A stretch of 64,000 bases of DNA, taken from NCBI RefSeq assembly GCF_037975245.1, contig NC_092582.1, positions 15,083,077 to 15,147,076 on the forward strand, read 5' to 3'. Below are positions 36,751 to 51,700 of the stretch, one piece after another. The position numbers and the translations under genes were made by a program. This DNA is from Apostichopus japonicus (taxonomy: Eukaryota > Echinodermata > Holothuroidea > Aspidochirotida > Stichopodidae). Numbering within the stretch: position 1 is the stretch's first letter; each line of letters opens with the position of its first letter. Below the pieces are notes generated by a model. The model searched no databases, was not told the origin of the DNA, and saw only the letters and a program-made list of their open reading frames with translations.

Positions 36751-39700
36751 ATGGCCGGCATCGAGGATGGTGAACGTACGCAGTGCGATTGGCGTGAATT
36801 TTATTCTGAACGTAAAGATGATCACCTTGGCTTTGTGCTAAATAGGGCAAAATTCGAGGATTTAAAATGTGCATTCGAAGTTGGCACAAAGACGCACTTT
36901 GTCGCAGTGAAAACTTCGGTAAACTTTGGGCATACAGGTGAGTTTACCGTGGTTGTTGTGTCCTTATCAGGTCATCCTATACTCCATATTGTGGTTTAGA
37001 CCTTATGTTTAGACCATGGAGGAAGGAACACGATGTAACTTGATCATGTTGCAGCAGGCCCTAGCAATTAGCTTATCTGATCTCCCCTGATTGATTGGAT
37101 AAGGTGGTTCTTGTGTCCTTATCAGGTCATCCTTTCCCTCCATATTGTGGTTTAGACCTTATGTTTAGATCATGGAGGAAGGAATACAATGTAAATTGAT
37201 CATGTTGATGCAGGCCCTAGCAGTAGCAATTATCTTATCTGATCTCCCCAGATTGATTAAGCAGGGGCGTCGGAGCCGGTGCGGCAGGTCCGGCGAACGC
37301 CGGACCAATATTCACCGCGCAAAAAAGAAGAAGAAATAAAGTAGGACCCCCCAAAAAAAATGGCAACAAATAAAGAACCAAAATGAAACAAGCAAGTAGG
37401 CTAAATGTGACTACTCTGGCATGGCAGGGGTCTTGTTTTCAAGCTCGTGAAGTGCCATTTCCTGCAATCTGGGAGGCATTTTTTCAAAATTTCTACAAGA
37501 CGCTACGCGCCAACCATGGTGGCGCGTAGCGTAGTTTCACCTACCAAGCATCCCCCCCTATAATAATGATAGATGGCCACACTCTGATCTGCCGTACCAA
37601 TCCCAAATAGCTGCCGACGCCCCTGTTAAGGTGGTTCTTGTGTAATTATCAGGTCATCCTTCCACTCCATATTGTGGTTTAGACCTTTTGTTTAGACCAT
37701 GGAGGAAGGAACACAATGTAAATTGATCATATTGATGCATCTGTACATACATTTAGGCAGCGTAGACCTAGGGCTAGGCTACTCCATAATGTCCATGACA
37801 TTTCCTGATTAGGCTACATTTTTAAGAAAATAATCCAGTGCAATGTTTGATTTGTGGGTGATCATTGGTTTTGCAAAACTTGTGAACTTCATATGAACAA
37901 ATGTGGCATATGCATGCATGCATGCACCAACCATCACTTGAACTTGGATTTGTTGCAATTCATTTAACTTTCATGTAAATTAAAGTATGATTTCATCATT
38001 GTACAGTTCTCAAAGTCCATCTACCATTGCAGTTCTTTGTGCACGCAGTGCTATTGTCTTTACCATGTCTCAAAAACTTGTTACATGCTCATGCTTAAAT
38101 GACACAGAATGACCTTTGATATTCATTGCATTGCATGTCCACCCTTCATTTGACATTTTGATTAAATTAATTGAAAAAATTAAAACATTGTTTTCAACTC
38201 CTTCAGAGGTCAACCCACAACACCACCGATTACAGTGGGGTGATGAGATGTTTACTGGGCATCCCTATATTGTGTTGAAAGCTGTTCGGTATGAGTGCCA
38301 TCATGGACCAGACAGGAATGCTGCAAAGAAAGAGAAGGCGAAGAACAAGGTTGTATGCCAATCAACTGAAACTATGTACAATTACCACAATAACCAAAAA
38401 TGTTCTTGTGAGGTCTTTTGAAGTTTGGACTCGATGAAATACAGTCTGACCCCTCTCTTAGTACAAATGCCATTAAAAAGCCAATTACGTTTTTCACCAA
38501 TGCAACAATACAATTACGAAAAATGAATTCTTTGGAGGCAATTTATACACACAGTCCTGCATGAAACATCAAAATATTTTATACTGTCCATTATTCAGTA
38601 GCCTACATTTCTTTAGTAAATTTCTTTTGATATAGAAAACCTTTATCAGTGAATGAAATGCAGAGATGTATGTATTAGGACTTGTAAAATTAATGTAGCT
38701 TCCTTCAACATCTCTTTATAAGGTGGATGCATCCGATCACAATTACAAAAAAAAAAGGATGCGCTTGCAGCCCATGAAGAAAATCAACTGCCCCGCCACC
38801 ATTGTTGCAAAGGAGGTCATCCTGTTCCCTGACTTTGAGGTACTGTTCTTTTGTTAAAAAGTTTACTTAAAGTTGTTCTTAATTAAAGGTAGAATGTTAC
38901 TCGTCCATTTCGTACAAGGTTATCACTGCAGTTACAGTCTAATACCAATTATTCAAAAATTCTTGCTATGATGGTTTACCCATTCCTGTTTGTCATATGC
39001 CTGTCATAGTGATGGTTTGAAATTGCTGGCATGACACAGGCAAATTGGGTGGGTTGGTAGGTAAGGATTTTTTGTGTGTACGATTATGGTTTTGGCCGTT
39101 TTTTTTTCTTCACTTTTCCCATAAAATAGGGTAGGGCTGTCAGAATAGGAAGGTAGCATCCTTTTTATGACCCAACTCCACACTTCCCTGCTCCATAACT
39201 GTAGGGACTACATAGGGGTTGTCCAATTTTTAATAAGGGGACCTGAATACATTATGGGAACAGCAGAAAATCCCCATAACTCAGTCAAAAATTCCCTAAC
39301 AATGAAAAAAAATCTTCTCTATAATGCGCATACAAGGAGACATGCAGCACTATAGATCCCGCCAGGGGGTGGTTGACAAACTTTGGAGTATATGGTTGAA
39401 AAATCGTTTGAAATTGAGCAATTTCTGATTATTTTGCTTTGAACTTGAAAATGTAATGTGGAATCATGTTAGTATAAAATCTGTTACTACAAAATTCTGG
39501 TTATAACAAACATAAAACCTTATACCAACTTTGCATTTATTTGCACTATGAATGAGACTGATGTTCCGCTTAATACAAAACTCTGATGTAACAAACAATT
39601 TGGCTAGGTCTGAAGTTTGTTTTAAAGAGACTCAACTGTAGTAATACAGCTTCTTGTCAAAAAAAGAAAAAAAAAAAGGGCCTGTGCTCCTTAGTTAACA

Positions 39701-42700
39701 GGACACCCCTTTTTTTTTGAGAATCCTTAAAAAATGTTTTTAATTAATAAAAAAATGTTTTTACCACGTTTTGGGGACAAGTTGGCATGCTGCAAAGGAA
39801 AACAACGCAGGTGTAAAATATACATTGTTATGATTGAATATTCCATTCAATAGCTCGCAAAAAAATTGGCCAAGTAAAACAACTCTTCTGTGGCAAGAGC
39901 ATTGTCCAACATTTAGGACTTCCCCATTTATGCCGGTGAGTTGACAATGAGCATGTGGGACAGAACTATTTTTTGGAAGCTACTTCTTAATTTATAATGT
40001 GGTTTTGTCCTCACAGATAACTGGACTTTCTAAATGGAAGAGAGAGCAAATTTCCAAGGAAATTAAAACCAGCCTTGGAGTGGAAGAATGCACCATCAAC
40101 TGTCGGCGGAGAATATTTGTGAAGTTGCCCGCCGACAGCGAACACAGCTTTCACACCCAAGACATAGTAAGATCTTGACATGGGTCTTCGGGCACCATTT
40201 CTGTTTTATTTTTTTTTTAACCAATTCTTTAATGAATCTGCCCAGGCTGTATTCGACTTACATAATCACAGATTAATAATCAGGGGGAATAATCAGGGGC
40301 ACTCACTGACAGTCCCTGAAGTAGAAGCTCAGCAAGCTTCAGGGGAAACCCTTCCTGGGTGGACAGAGTCCCATGCCTCTTCAATTTTTGGAATCTTCCA
40401 AAGAATTGAACGTAAATTTTGATACTGCTCAAAATATTTGTCATGTATACAATTCCTGTGCATGTATGTAACAATCTTCATCCAAAACTATAACTTCAGA
40501 TACTTGTCTTATTTAAATCCACTTTTCCATTTAAAATGCACTTGCGTAATGTAGAAAATGACATTTTGAACATTTTCAGTACATGCAATTATCGTATAGG
40601 CCTACCCACATTTCCACTGCATATTTGTATACATGACTATTTACTCTTGATTTTCAGATTGAAGAGCTGTCAATGCCAATTGATCCTCGTATAACATGCA
40701 AGGTTCAGGAGTATGTCATGGAGGGATTTCAGTCCTCTGCTCTCATTAAGTCCCTCCTTGAAACTTACGTCAGGAAGGAGCTTTTTGCCGAGGAGAAGTG
40801 TCCATCATGGAACAACAGGAGGTTTTTCCCCACCCAACGGGACATCAGCAACATGATCTACTCGACACGTTTAAAATCTCTCAAGTCGAAGTATGACCAG
40901 GAGAACCTTCTTGGAAGCATTGAGGAGTGGAGGCAAGAAAGTCCGGAACACCGCTTCCATTTTGCTCCTGTCTTAGAAGACAAGATTGCTGATGAGGCCA
41001 GTAGTGCTCAGAGATCTGGGTCACTGTTGGTGTTTCAATCACAGTGGCAGAGGCACCTCCTGAGTAGATATGGAGGAGAGTTATGTTTGCTGGATGCAAT
41101 GTACCGCACTACCAAATATGCTGTGCCACTATTCTTCATCTGTGTAAAGACTAACACAGATTATGCTGTAGTTGCTGTTTTTGCCAGTCAGTTTGAAGAC
41201 AGCAACACCATAGTCACTGCCCTCAACATTATTCGTGAGTGGAATCCGGGATGGTCTCCATCGTACTTCATGGTGGATAACTGTGAAGCAGAGATTAATG
41301 CTCTAGAAAATACATTTCCAGGTACATGTTCATATTACAAAGCCACATTCTTTTTTTAGTGCATTTAAAAATTTCCAGCAATTAAGATTGTGAAGTAATT
41401 GACATGAACAGTTTTAGTTCTTTTTTACACTCCAAAACACACTCAAGGCTAAAATGTCAACAAAGTTGGACAAAGCGTGCAAATGCATCTTTCTATAACC
41501 ACAAAATAATGGCAAGATTGGCTTTTTCATTTTCTCTTGGTGTCTAGACTGTAAGGTGATTCTTTGTGATTTCCATCGGGAGCAAGCATGGATAAGATGG
41601 CTGAGAGCCTCAAAGCACGGCCTCCTCGGAGCTAGTGATGATATTTTGCTACTGCTGCAAAGGATTGCACAGGCTACAACACAAGAATCATACGATGCAG
41701 CTCTTGCTAAACTCCACGTCAGCTCATATTGGAGAGACAACAAGACCTTCAGGGAGTGGATACATAATACTTGGCTGAAGAATGCTCAGGTACTTGTTAA
41801 ATGTGAAACAGTTGTTTGGATGTCACAAAAATCGATTTCTCAGATTGTAAACCTGCAGGTTTCTGACACAATAGAATGCTGTAGGAGTACTGCAGTCCTA
41901 AAAGTGCTTGTATGAAGTACCAATAATGTATCTGGTGGCAGAGTGTTGGCAATGTGCAAACTTAATGTGAAATCCATTTTGCTTTTGCAGTAGCCTGGTT
42001 TTCATTTTTGAAATTATACGATTGACATTGAAAACCTTTCCTTTTTACAGTCTTAGAACTTACCAAGTGATTTGTTAAGTTAGTTATGGGTACCTGATGC
42101 AAAAGTCCGACACCAGTTCCAGAACCAGTGGTCAGGTAATTTGGTACCCAGTTATGAGTCATAACCCTTCTTTTGATTTCTTTTACCTATCATTGCAGAA
42201 GTGGGCATGGATTTACAGGCAAGATCGTTTTAACATGAAGATCAACACGAATAATGGCATTGAACGCCAGAATCGTACACTGAAGTATGAGTTCCTGTCC
42301 AGATTCACAGACAGGACCCTGACAGGAATGCTGACAACAGTAATCAAGAAATTTCTGCCAGAAATGCATAGAAGGTAATCGCTAAAGGAGATTATAGGAC
42401 AGTATTTCTACTTTTTAAAAGCGGTATTTGTTTTTTTTTAATCAGTACGTTGTCAAATTTTCCTGAAACAGTTTAGGTTGTGAGTAAAATTTACCGGTTC
42501 AGACTGTCTGATAGCATGACTAGGTTTATTGCAATTGGGACACAGAAACATGCTGCTTTGTTGTTGTATTTTAAAACCATGTGTATAATTTGTTATATCA
42601 ACCTTCATTGTCCATCGTTTCTCTGTTGTTTTTGTTTAAATTACAGGTACATAGAATGCAACCTGAAGGCAACCTCAGTGTACAGATCCTATAATGCTTC

Positions 42701-45700
42701 AATTCCAAGATTTCTCCAAAACAGGCCGAAAGAGTTCATCCTTCACTGTGTCAAGAGATTGTCCAGTGCAGAGGATTGTAGAATCCAGAGGGCCGGCAAC
42801 AGCTTCAAAGTGTGTAGCTTCTCTGAGCACAATAAGGAGTATGAAGTCACACTGGGAAATGATGAGTCAATCCCTTCGTGCCAGTGCTATGACTGGCTGC
42901 ACACCCACTGGCCTTGCAAGCACTTACTTGCAGTTGTCCTGCACCATCCTAGCTGCAGCTGGAATGACCTCCCAGAGCATTACCGGGAAAATCCCCTCTT
43001 CACTTTGGATGAAGTGTGTTTCGGAGGGTCCAACTTGAAGATGGAAGGAGACAATCCCAACGAAGGCATGGAAGTAGGCTCTTCCAACAGCCCAGAACCT
43101 CCACAAAGTGAAATAGGTGAAGAAAATGTCAAGAGTGAACCAAGCAGGAGTTCATTAGCATCTGCGATCAGGGAAGAGGTTGACAAAATCCGTAGTATTT
43201 CCTACCTTGACGTTCCTGTTGACATCTTGTCCAATGCCAAGCAGGAACTTGTGCGCATATCCAATATGCTCTACAGATCTGTGCCTAGTTCAAATGAGCT
43301 GCCAGTGTTGAACCCCGACGCCACTGTGAAGTCATTGGGCAAAATTCCATTTGGAATTAGCAAGTTAACAAGAGGCAAAGGCAAGTACTTGCATTATGTG
43401 CATTGATATATGGTTATCCCAGCTGATTTAATAGGTATTCAGGCCGGGAAAAAAAACGTGTTACTCGTGCAGGTTTTTTGAAAACAAGGAGGAAGCAGGG
43501 CTTTTTATTTTTTATTGATTCAAGATGGCCACCATTTTAAAATTTCCTGCAACAGTTGGTGTTTCCACTGTTCAAAGACACTTAAAAATGAAAGATAAGT
43601 TGGATAAGAGAACTGAACATATTTACAGGTCATTTAGACTTGTATTGGTCTACAATTTATTTTCCGATGAATTTGACTATTTTGGTGATTTTTTTAATGA
43701 ATTTTCAAAACTACAAATGATAATGAAATTCAGGCAGTCTCCAAAAAGGAAGGGGGGGGGGGGGGGACGAGAAACATGATTTTTTTTCTTACTTTGCCCT
43801 TATATATTCCTTTTTTGTGTTTTGATGATAATGTTTGTCTTGCAATTGATCACATTTAATATAACAGGAAATCCATGGTTTCTGTAATGTTAAGTCACCC
43901 TTTTCGCCCACTGTATATCACCCATACTGATTGTCTTGTTGAGAGATTAGATGTACATGTATCACTGTTCTGTTTCCATTTTTAATAGTTCGCAGACATG
44001 CTCAAACAGGCAAAGTGTTCAAGGACCTTCCTCTCAGAAAGAAGAAAAAACAAAAGAATGGTGAGTTTCACTAACAATTAGTAAATTAATGATCAAATAA
44101 TGTGCAATATTCTTCTTTTATACTCAAATAAATTGTTATTTATTGTATTGTTTATAAGCTTTGGGAGGTCAAATTTTTTGAAAACAGTCCACAGTGTAAG
44201 TGATGTGGAGTAAATTTCTCTATATAAAATAATGCTGTCTCTTGGCATCTGTGTACAATTTGTACAGCAGATGTTAATTATGTTACATCTGTTAGGAAGT
44301 TTAGCTTTGACAGGAAGGATGGCGCTGTCAAGAAGAACTGAGAAAACAAAAGACTTTTCTTTCAATTGTATTGGTTATATCGTGTGATTGGATTTTGCAA
44401 TTTCATTTCTAGTAGTCTGAATTACTTTGTGTCGAGATGATAAAAGCTGTGCAGATTCAATGCGTTCCATATGAATAAACCTCATATACTCTGCGTTCAT
44501 TGCGTGTGAGAATGCCTACAGATATCAAAGATTACACTTGAAGTTATTTTGTTTATTTCTGGCAAAGCAAGTGACAACCATTTATCTTTGTGTGTGCAAG
44601 AGATAAACAATTGTCGAACGTTGTGATGTGGGATATCATGTTTTTAAGCCGCTCTAGACATACAGCACTCTCATCTTTGTCTGTGTTGCTTTGTATAAAG
44701 ACGCCATATCCTTAATTATAGCAGGCAACAATGAATTTCATATATTTTTCAGTACTTGTTATAACTATGTTTTATTTTTACTTTTATCTTCACAACCACA
44801 CAGGCAAACAAGCACAGGTTTGTTATAAAAGCTACCGGTTTTCACTAGTCTCCACTATTTTCCTGTGTTTACACTTTAAAGGGAATATGCAACAGTTGCT
44901 TTTGGTGTATGTTTTTTAAATGGATGGATTTAGGGGTTAGTATTCTATAGCAAATATTGTTGAACTGACTTGATTTGAGTTTTGTGTTCATAGATGCTGG
45001 ATAAACAAAGAAAAACAATCAAGCTGTTGTTGTCTGACGAAACAGCAATTTATAGACATCAGGGAATTGTAAGGTCAGGGAACCAGTCTAAATGGCTTTA
45101 ATTCACTATAGGTGTACATGTAATCAATTGCAAACAAACTGCGGACTTAGAATTGTGGTAGGATAAATTGGGGGAAGTAAGTTGACGAAAAGTCAGTTTT
45201 TCACAATGTCGGTCGGCCAACACGCATTGGAAATTTATACAAAAATATCACTTTTCTTCAAAATGGCAGCACACCAGGTGCAACGATTTTACAGCGGTGA
45301 CTTTTCGCAATGGTTACCTTGTCTTAATGTTTTCAAATCTTGTATATTCCCTTTAATATTATTCCATGGTTTACTTCGCTTCCTCTGGTGTATTATATTG
45401 CTTGTACATGTACATAGCATGATTTGTGATGGGGTTTATGTTTCCATCAGAAGGTACAAATTGACTCCGCCTTGGTTAACCAGGGAGTTGTTATGGAACA
45501 ACTCCCTGGGTTAACAAAGACACTTATTTGAACATGGGCGAACATAAAATCAAATATCACTACACTTTAGACATGCCTTTTATGTTGGATGGAATAAGCG
45601 GTTCTTTGGTTCTGTATCTAGAACTGTGTATCCAACTGTTGGTGTGGGTTCAGTAACATACATTTTAGTTGCTCCTTCCGTGACTTATTTGGTATTCAAC

Positions 45701-48700
45701 ATTGCACATTCATGTTTCCTTTCTGCTGTATTCACTGATGGTGTTTCCACTAACGCTAACCCTGCCAGATGCATAAAAGTGCAACTCAATGTAGTTAAGA
45801 AGACTACCTGAATTTGATATGTAGTCTATAAGAGTATGGGCATAAACACCCAATAAGCCCAATTATGAGATAATACCTCTGCTGTGTATCGTAGTTACAG
45901 TATCATATTGACAGTAACAAATCTCTTATTTTTTCTAGATAGGGCTGCCAACCAAAACTCCCTGAATGGGTTAGCGTTAATATGTGTGCCATAGTTTCGG
46001 TGCTGGACCTTTCATTAACATATATTCACCCTGCTTTGTAGTGCTCTCAGCCACATTATTCTATCTTATTTTCTTTTATGGGAACAGCATATGTTCCTGT
46101 CCAGTTCATGTTGCAATATCAACTGTACTGGCCTGGAACAAGCTGCATTCTCTTCAGAATCGTCATTTTTCAAAAACGCAGCATCTCCTTTCTAACAACA
46201 TTGCTTTCGCTGAAATTTTGAGAAACCTGTTCGCAATGCACATCTTTAGCTTTGCTCTCCATACCTGCCTATGTGTATTCCTCATACATGTTTTTTTTTT
46301 TTTTTTGGGGGGGGGGGTTAAGTTTTCAGATTGTTTGTCCTGAAATTAATAAAGAAATAAGAAAAAAAAAGGTGAAAAAGCCCCCGCTCCCTCTCTCCCA
46401 TAAGAAAAACCCACTTTAACAACTAATCATTCATAACACATCAGAGCAAAGTGTTCCCGTGAGAACAGCAGGAGTGGGTTCCAAACAGGAACATGAGTTG
46501 TTCCATTCGGAACACTAAATGCTGGGAACAAGTGACAAAAGATCGGAATTAGCGAAATTCTCTTGTGGAGATTTTCAAATGGAACGTGAATGTTCCGACT
46601 TATAAGACGTTCCCTAACCCTACCTTCACTGACATTTTCAAGCGCCAATAAACTGTGACAATGCCAGAGGAGTTGGAGGTAAAATATTACTTTACGCTTG
46701 GCATCTGCAGCTATTACCTAGTCAGATTTGAATCACTTTTTTCCTTTATGCATGGTGGTTCAAAAACGGTTCTTTTTCAGAGGCATATTTCTCAATAATG
46801 GAGAGACATGTTGAAATTCTTAAAACTGCAAGATTTTGGTCCAGTATATGTTAAAATAAGGCCCAATTTAAGAATTGCAGCCATTAACAGAAAGTGGTAG
46901 CAAATTAATTTGAACTAGTCAATGGCAGTCTTGTAGACATCATGACATTATTGTAAAGCTGTTTACACAATATACAACAAAAATGCTATAGGTTAGGAAA
47001 TCTTAAAACAATTAGATCATGGTTCCCCTACCTCAAGAAATCTGCTTCTGAAAAGTTGTTAAGTTTTTGGGACCACCCTGTAGTGCTTGGTCATGGTCAT
47101 GGCCAGTTAGGGTTTAGCATTTCCTGTTCTTACGAGTGTCATAATGGCAACTTAAACTATTTTGTTTACATCTAATTTGAATTTTTATGACATTTTCGTC
47201 ATTCTGATTTATTAAAGTTTTTTTTTAGTTGGTAATTTTGAGGTGCTGCTTAATAATTACCAGAGAATTTGTGTTCATAAAATTGTGCTACGCCAGACTC
47301 ATCATGCTAAGCCAGAAAAATCATGCTCAAGCTGACATGTATTGCCTGTGCCAGCATGGAAATTAATATTAATGACAAATGTATCACACAAATCACACAG
47401 GAAGTGCGACAGCAATGGCTCCGGAGAATATGAATAGTGCTCCAGCAATGGAGACTGTGAAGCCATGTTTGAAGCAGAAGTCGGTCTGTCATCCTAGCAC
47501 AAGCACTTCAGGTATGAAGTCGGTATTAATGTACTTTCAAAGGAAAATGAATATGTTACAGTGTGTCAAGCTTCATGCAAAGGATGGTGGTGGTTGCCCT
47601 GTTTTTTGGTGGGGGGTGGGGTGGGGGTGGGTGGCTACTTCTTATGACAAGGTTTTTTCCCAAACTTTTAAAATCAATTGCGCATGTGAGATCTTTGTTT
47701 TTATTAACTCTTGTACAGCCAATTGAGATATATATATACCAAGCAAGCGATGCAATGCTAGCTTCAGGAAAAACTCTGCACGGACTGAAAGTCTTTGACC
47801 CAGCACAAAATACATCACACAAAATTGATTAACGTGTGTGTAGTTAGGTTGTAAGTGCATGCACTATCCGGAACTTATGTTGATTCAACTAGCGTTCGAT
47901 GGAAGAGTTTATGTGACTAGTGAATGAACAAAATATTTGAAACCACATGGTACAAGTGATATACTGAGTAGAATTTTTTTTGTAAATTCGCAGCTCCCGC
48001 AATTTTCCAACAGCGGCCTAAACATATGCTAAGTGCGAATCAGAAATCTGGCCAAAATCCTTCTTCTGAGTATTTTATCGTAAAAATTTTGTGTATCAGA
48101 GAGCTTACATTTTTCTTTACAAAATGCACATCTTCAGAAAAAATTAATGGAGACTAATGTAAAAGAGCTAGGTTTTTATTTGAAGCTATGCAGAACTAGG
48201 AAATATCCAGAACTAGGAAAACGAATGTACCCTGTAAAGAACCCAACCCTAACATTCAAATCCCCAAGGTGCTGTTGATTTATTGATAAAAGTCTGCACG
48301 ATAATTCTGTACCACATCTTTGTAGCAAGTATTGTAAGCTCTATGGCCTTAGCCAAACCTGCAACATTTGTAAGGTTCATAAATGTGAATAGTATTTTTG
48401 TAGAAAATGCCCCTTGCAAGCTTTCCTTTCATCGTCTGAGTTTGCTAAGATTCCCAGATAAATAATTTGAAATTAACTCCCGACATCAGCTTTGGGGCAC
48501 TGACTCAGGTACCCTTTTCCAATTCATAACTCTAATTAAGATCTGGACCTCCTATAAACTTAGAAATGATTATGCTGAAAAATCTTTGATGTAGCAGGTA
48601 TGCGTTGTCTAATGGTAGAAATTCAAGGTTAATGTTCATACTGTGTTACATTCCCATTTTTAGCAGAGAGAGGTGTGAAAAGAAAGGCACAACCAGCAGC

Positions 48701-51700
48701 CACGTCATGCCAAAAATCCCCTCTGCAAAGGTTTTTGGATGATCTCGTCAGTTGCCCAAGCAGAGTTCTTGATGTTTGCAGAGCCACTGAAGACTGCAAC
48801 GTATTGGCCACAACACCTATGTCAAGACGGTCGATAAGAATTGCTGCATCTGATCCGGTCTCTTCTCTGTGTTCAGAGATGACAAAGGAGCATGCTTTTG
48901 GGAGAATCAAGGAGGTTGTAGCTTCTCATATGAAGAAGAACTTCAAACCCAAACTCACAACCGAGACAGGTGATGTATGCGAGGTCACCGCATCCATGAT
49001 AACATTTGGTTTTATCACTGGTGTTGATGTTTTGAGTTTGTTGTCAACACTCCAGCAAGTGCCAAGGCAAGACTTTTTGGAGAATGCTGGAATTTCCTTC
49101 ACCCAGATGACAGCAACCAGCAGCACAAAAACACCAAGTGCCTTAACAGTTGGCAACACATCCTTGAAGCAGCAGGACCTGGATACTCTCAAAGGACAAG
49201 CTTGGCTGAATGATAAGGTAAATGATATGTTCAAAACGAGACACACTTTGGGAAGCATTTCTTCCTTCGGTAGTTGCCACCCTATCCATGTTATCTCCCT
49301 GGCTTTAGCCATGACGGGGGATATTGCAATAGTGTATTCGGTCCGTGTGTCTGTGCGTGTTTATGGTGTATATTGAGGACACACATCCAGAGCCTCTTCA
49401 AATAATTGAGGACAGAAATCTATCTAGGCTGACCCTGACAAGAAAATGTGTACAAAACCAATGAGAGATGTTGCAAAAAAAAGTTTAGTATAAACAAAGA
49501 AATGAAGATGAGGAACAATACAACAATATGCAAGTTTAACTTGCTTTATTTTTATAGTGGGGATTGTTTGAAGAAGATAACAAAATGCCTTGGATTGTTA
49601 ACTCTGAAGCACATGAATGTTTTTATGTACAAGTACATGTAGAATCAAATCTAGCACTTTATTCTTCTTTGGTTTTTATTATGCAGGTGATACATGCATA
49701 CTTACATCTACTTTCTCTACACGTGAATTCAAAGTGGCGCCACCATGTGTTCATCCTTCCATGTTTCATCACTTCACTGTGGCAGAGAAACAACTACAGT
49801 CAATGGCTGTTCCCAAGGGTATGAAGTTGTCCAAAACAAGTATTGAACAAAAACCCTTATTGTCCAATGGAGCCTTCGCTGTCTCCAGTCCAACGTCTGA
49901 TATATCTAAACATGCAAATTTATGTGACCCCGCGCACCTGCCAAACTGAGTTGACATGACATCATTTTAATCCAAAATATGGACTAAGCTGTTGATTTGT
50001 CAATTTGGGTGCCAAACATTTTTAATACAAACTAACAGGCATAGAGTAGAAACCTGATATTGGATTTAAAAACTTTCAAAATGCTGCACGTATAGCTCAT
50101 CGTGAGTGTGATGTGAACATGCAAGTGGTCATTTTGTATGCACATTATTTAAAATAGTATGTGGTGATCATTCTAAGAAACATGACTCTACATGAAACAG
50201 CTTATTTTTGGTAACATGATTCACAACGTAAAGCATAACACATATGTAGAAGAAGTCTTTTGGCATAATAATTGGCAAATCTGCTCGCATATTATAGACC
50301 CTTGCTGTGCAGAGTGATATACCATGGACTTCTGCCCCCCCCCCCCCCCTCTGACCAAAATAGTAAGGGGTTTTGGAATCTTATTTGGCTTTTTTGCTCA
50401 AATCAAATCAATGCTGTATGGCCCTATCTTGTGTGCTGTCACTTCAGGAAAATGGAAAATGATTGGGCATTGCCAAATGGGTAATTCAAAGTATGCGCTG
50501 TGCAGTGAAACAGTTAGAATTGTCTTTAAGGCATCTTTTTGCTTACATTGTCATTGAATGACACAACAGACTACCATTCATTAATTAAATATTTTGTTTT
50601 GCTTTTTAAGGTTGCATTTGCAAAGTACACCTGGATCTTGGTTCCTACATGTGTGAATGAAAACCACTGGACTCTACTTGCAGCAAACACAAAGTCCATG
50701 ACTGTAGGCATGCTGAATTCATTGCCAGGCTACGCCTCAACAGCAACAGAGTATCATCAACATTGGATGTAAATATTATCGTAACACTTTGGGCCAAATA
50801 AAATCTACATTCATAAATAAATATACCTTAGGAGGTCTATTCACAATGAACTTGCAATTTCATTATATAGTCTGATTCCTCAGTTTTTCAGGTGCCAACA
50901 AACAGTCAAATAGACAAAAGGAATGGTGTTTTATAACCAACATTTTCAATTGTTGTTAAAATACTTTAGGAACCTTTTTCCCTGACTGTCATTCAAAGGG
51001 TTATTCCTGGAGAAAATGAAACATTACCTCGATTTCCAGAAGATGACAATGGCATTTGGTTGGGGTTAATACTTACCTAGTAAGATAAAGGGTAGTCAAA
51101 TCATTTGATTTTTATCACTTGCAATCATTTTACAGAAAGTACACCAACTCCAGAGCAAAGGTATTAAATGAGACACCAACTGGCTGGTCATATCACAACT
51201 ACACGGTCTCTCATCAGACTGATGGCAACAGTTGTGGAGTATTTGTGCTGATGGTAAATATATTAACAGTGTACCTATTAGAATAAAACTAGAGGTTATG
51301 ATCAGTTTTTTGGGGGGTTAAAAATTGTACAAACTGGCAAAGTGAGGTTCTTGCTGCTGATTTGTCAAAATCGGCAGGATAAGATTTCTATGCAGATTTG
51401 TTGGGGTAGATTCCATCTTCTTCTTTAAGCATGTGGAGGTCAAGATCACCACGTAGTTCTTTAAACAAAGTAGGATATACATGTACTCATATTTGTTCCT
51501 TTATATATTTTCAGTTTGCTGAGCAGTTACTCCACAAGTTGACTCCGTGTATTCTACGTCAGTGCCACGTCAAAAAATTCAGAGAGTTTGCTTTGGCACG
51601 GCTGATTCACCATGCTAAGAAAGGCAAAGACCTGCTTTGTGACCTGCCATACTGTGACATTTCATCAGCGCCATCACAAAAGAAGATTATGTGGATGCAA

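Noticed and set aside
42480-42646. Upstream part of the 308-codon ORF as coding
   Set aside because: The true exon starts at the acceptor before 42647; the preceding codons are intron read-through.
48926-49312. 128-codon minus-strand ORF
   Set aside because: It is antisense to exon 11 of the transposase and has no own features.
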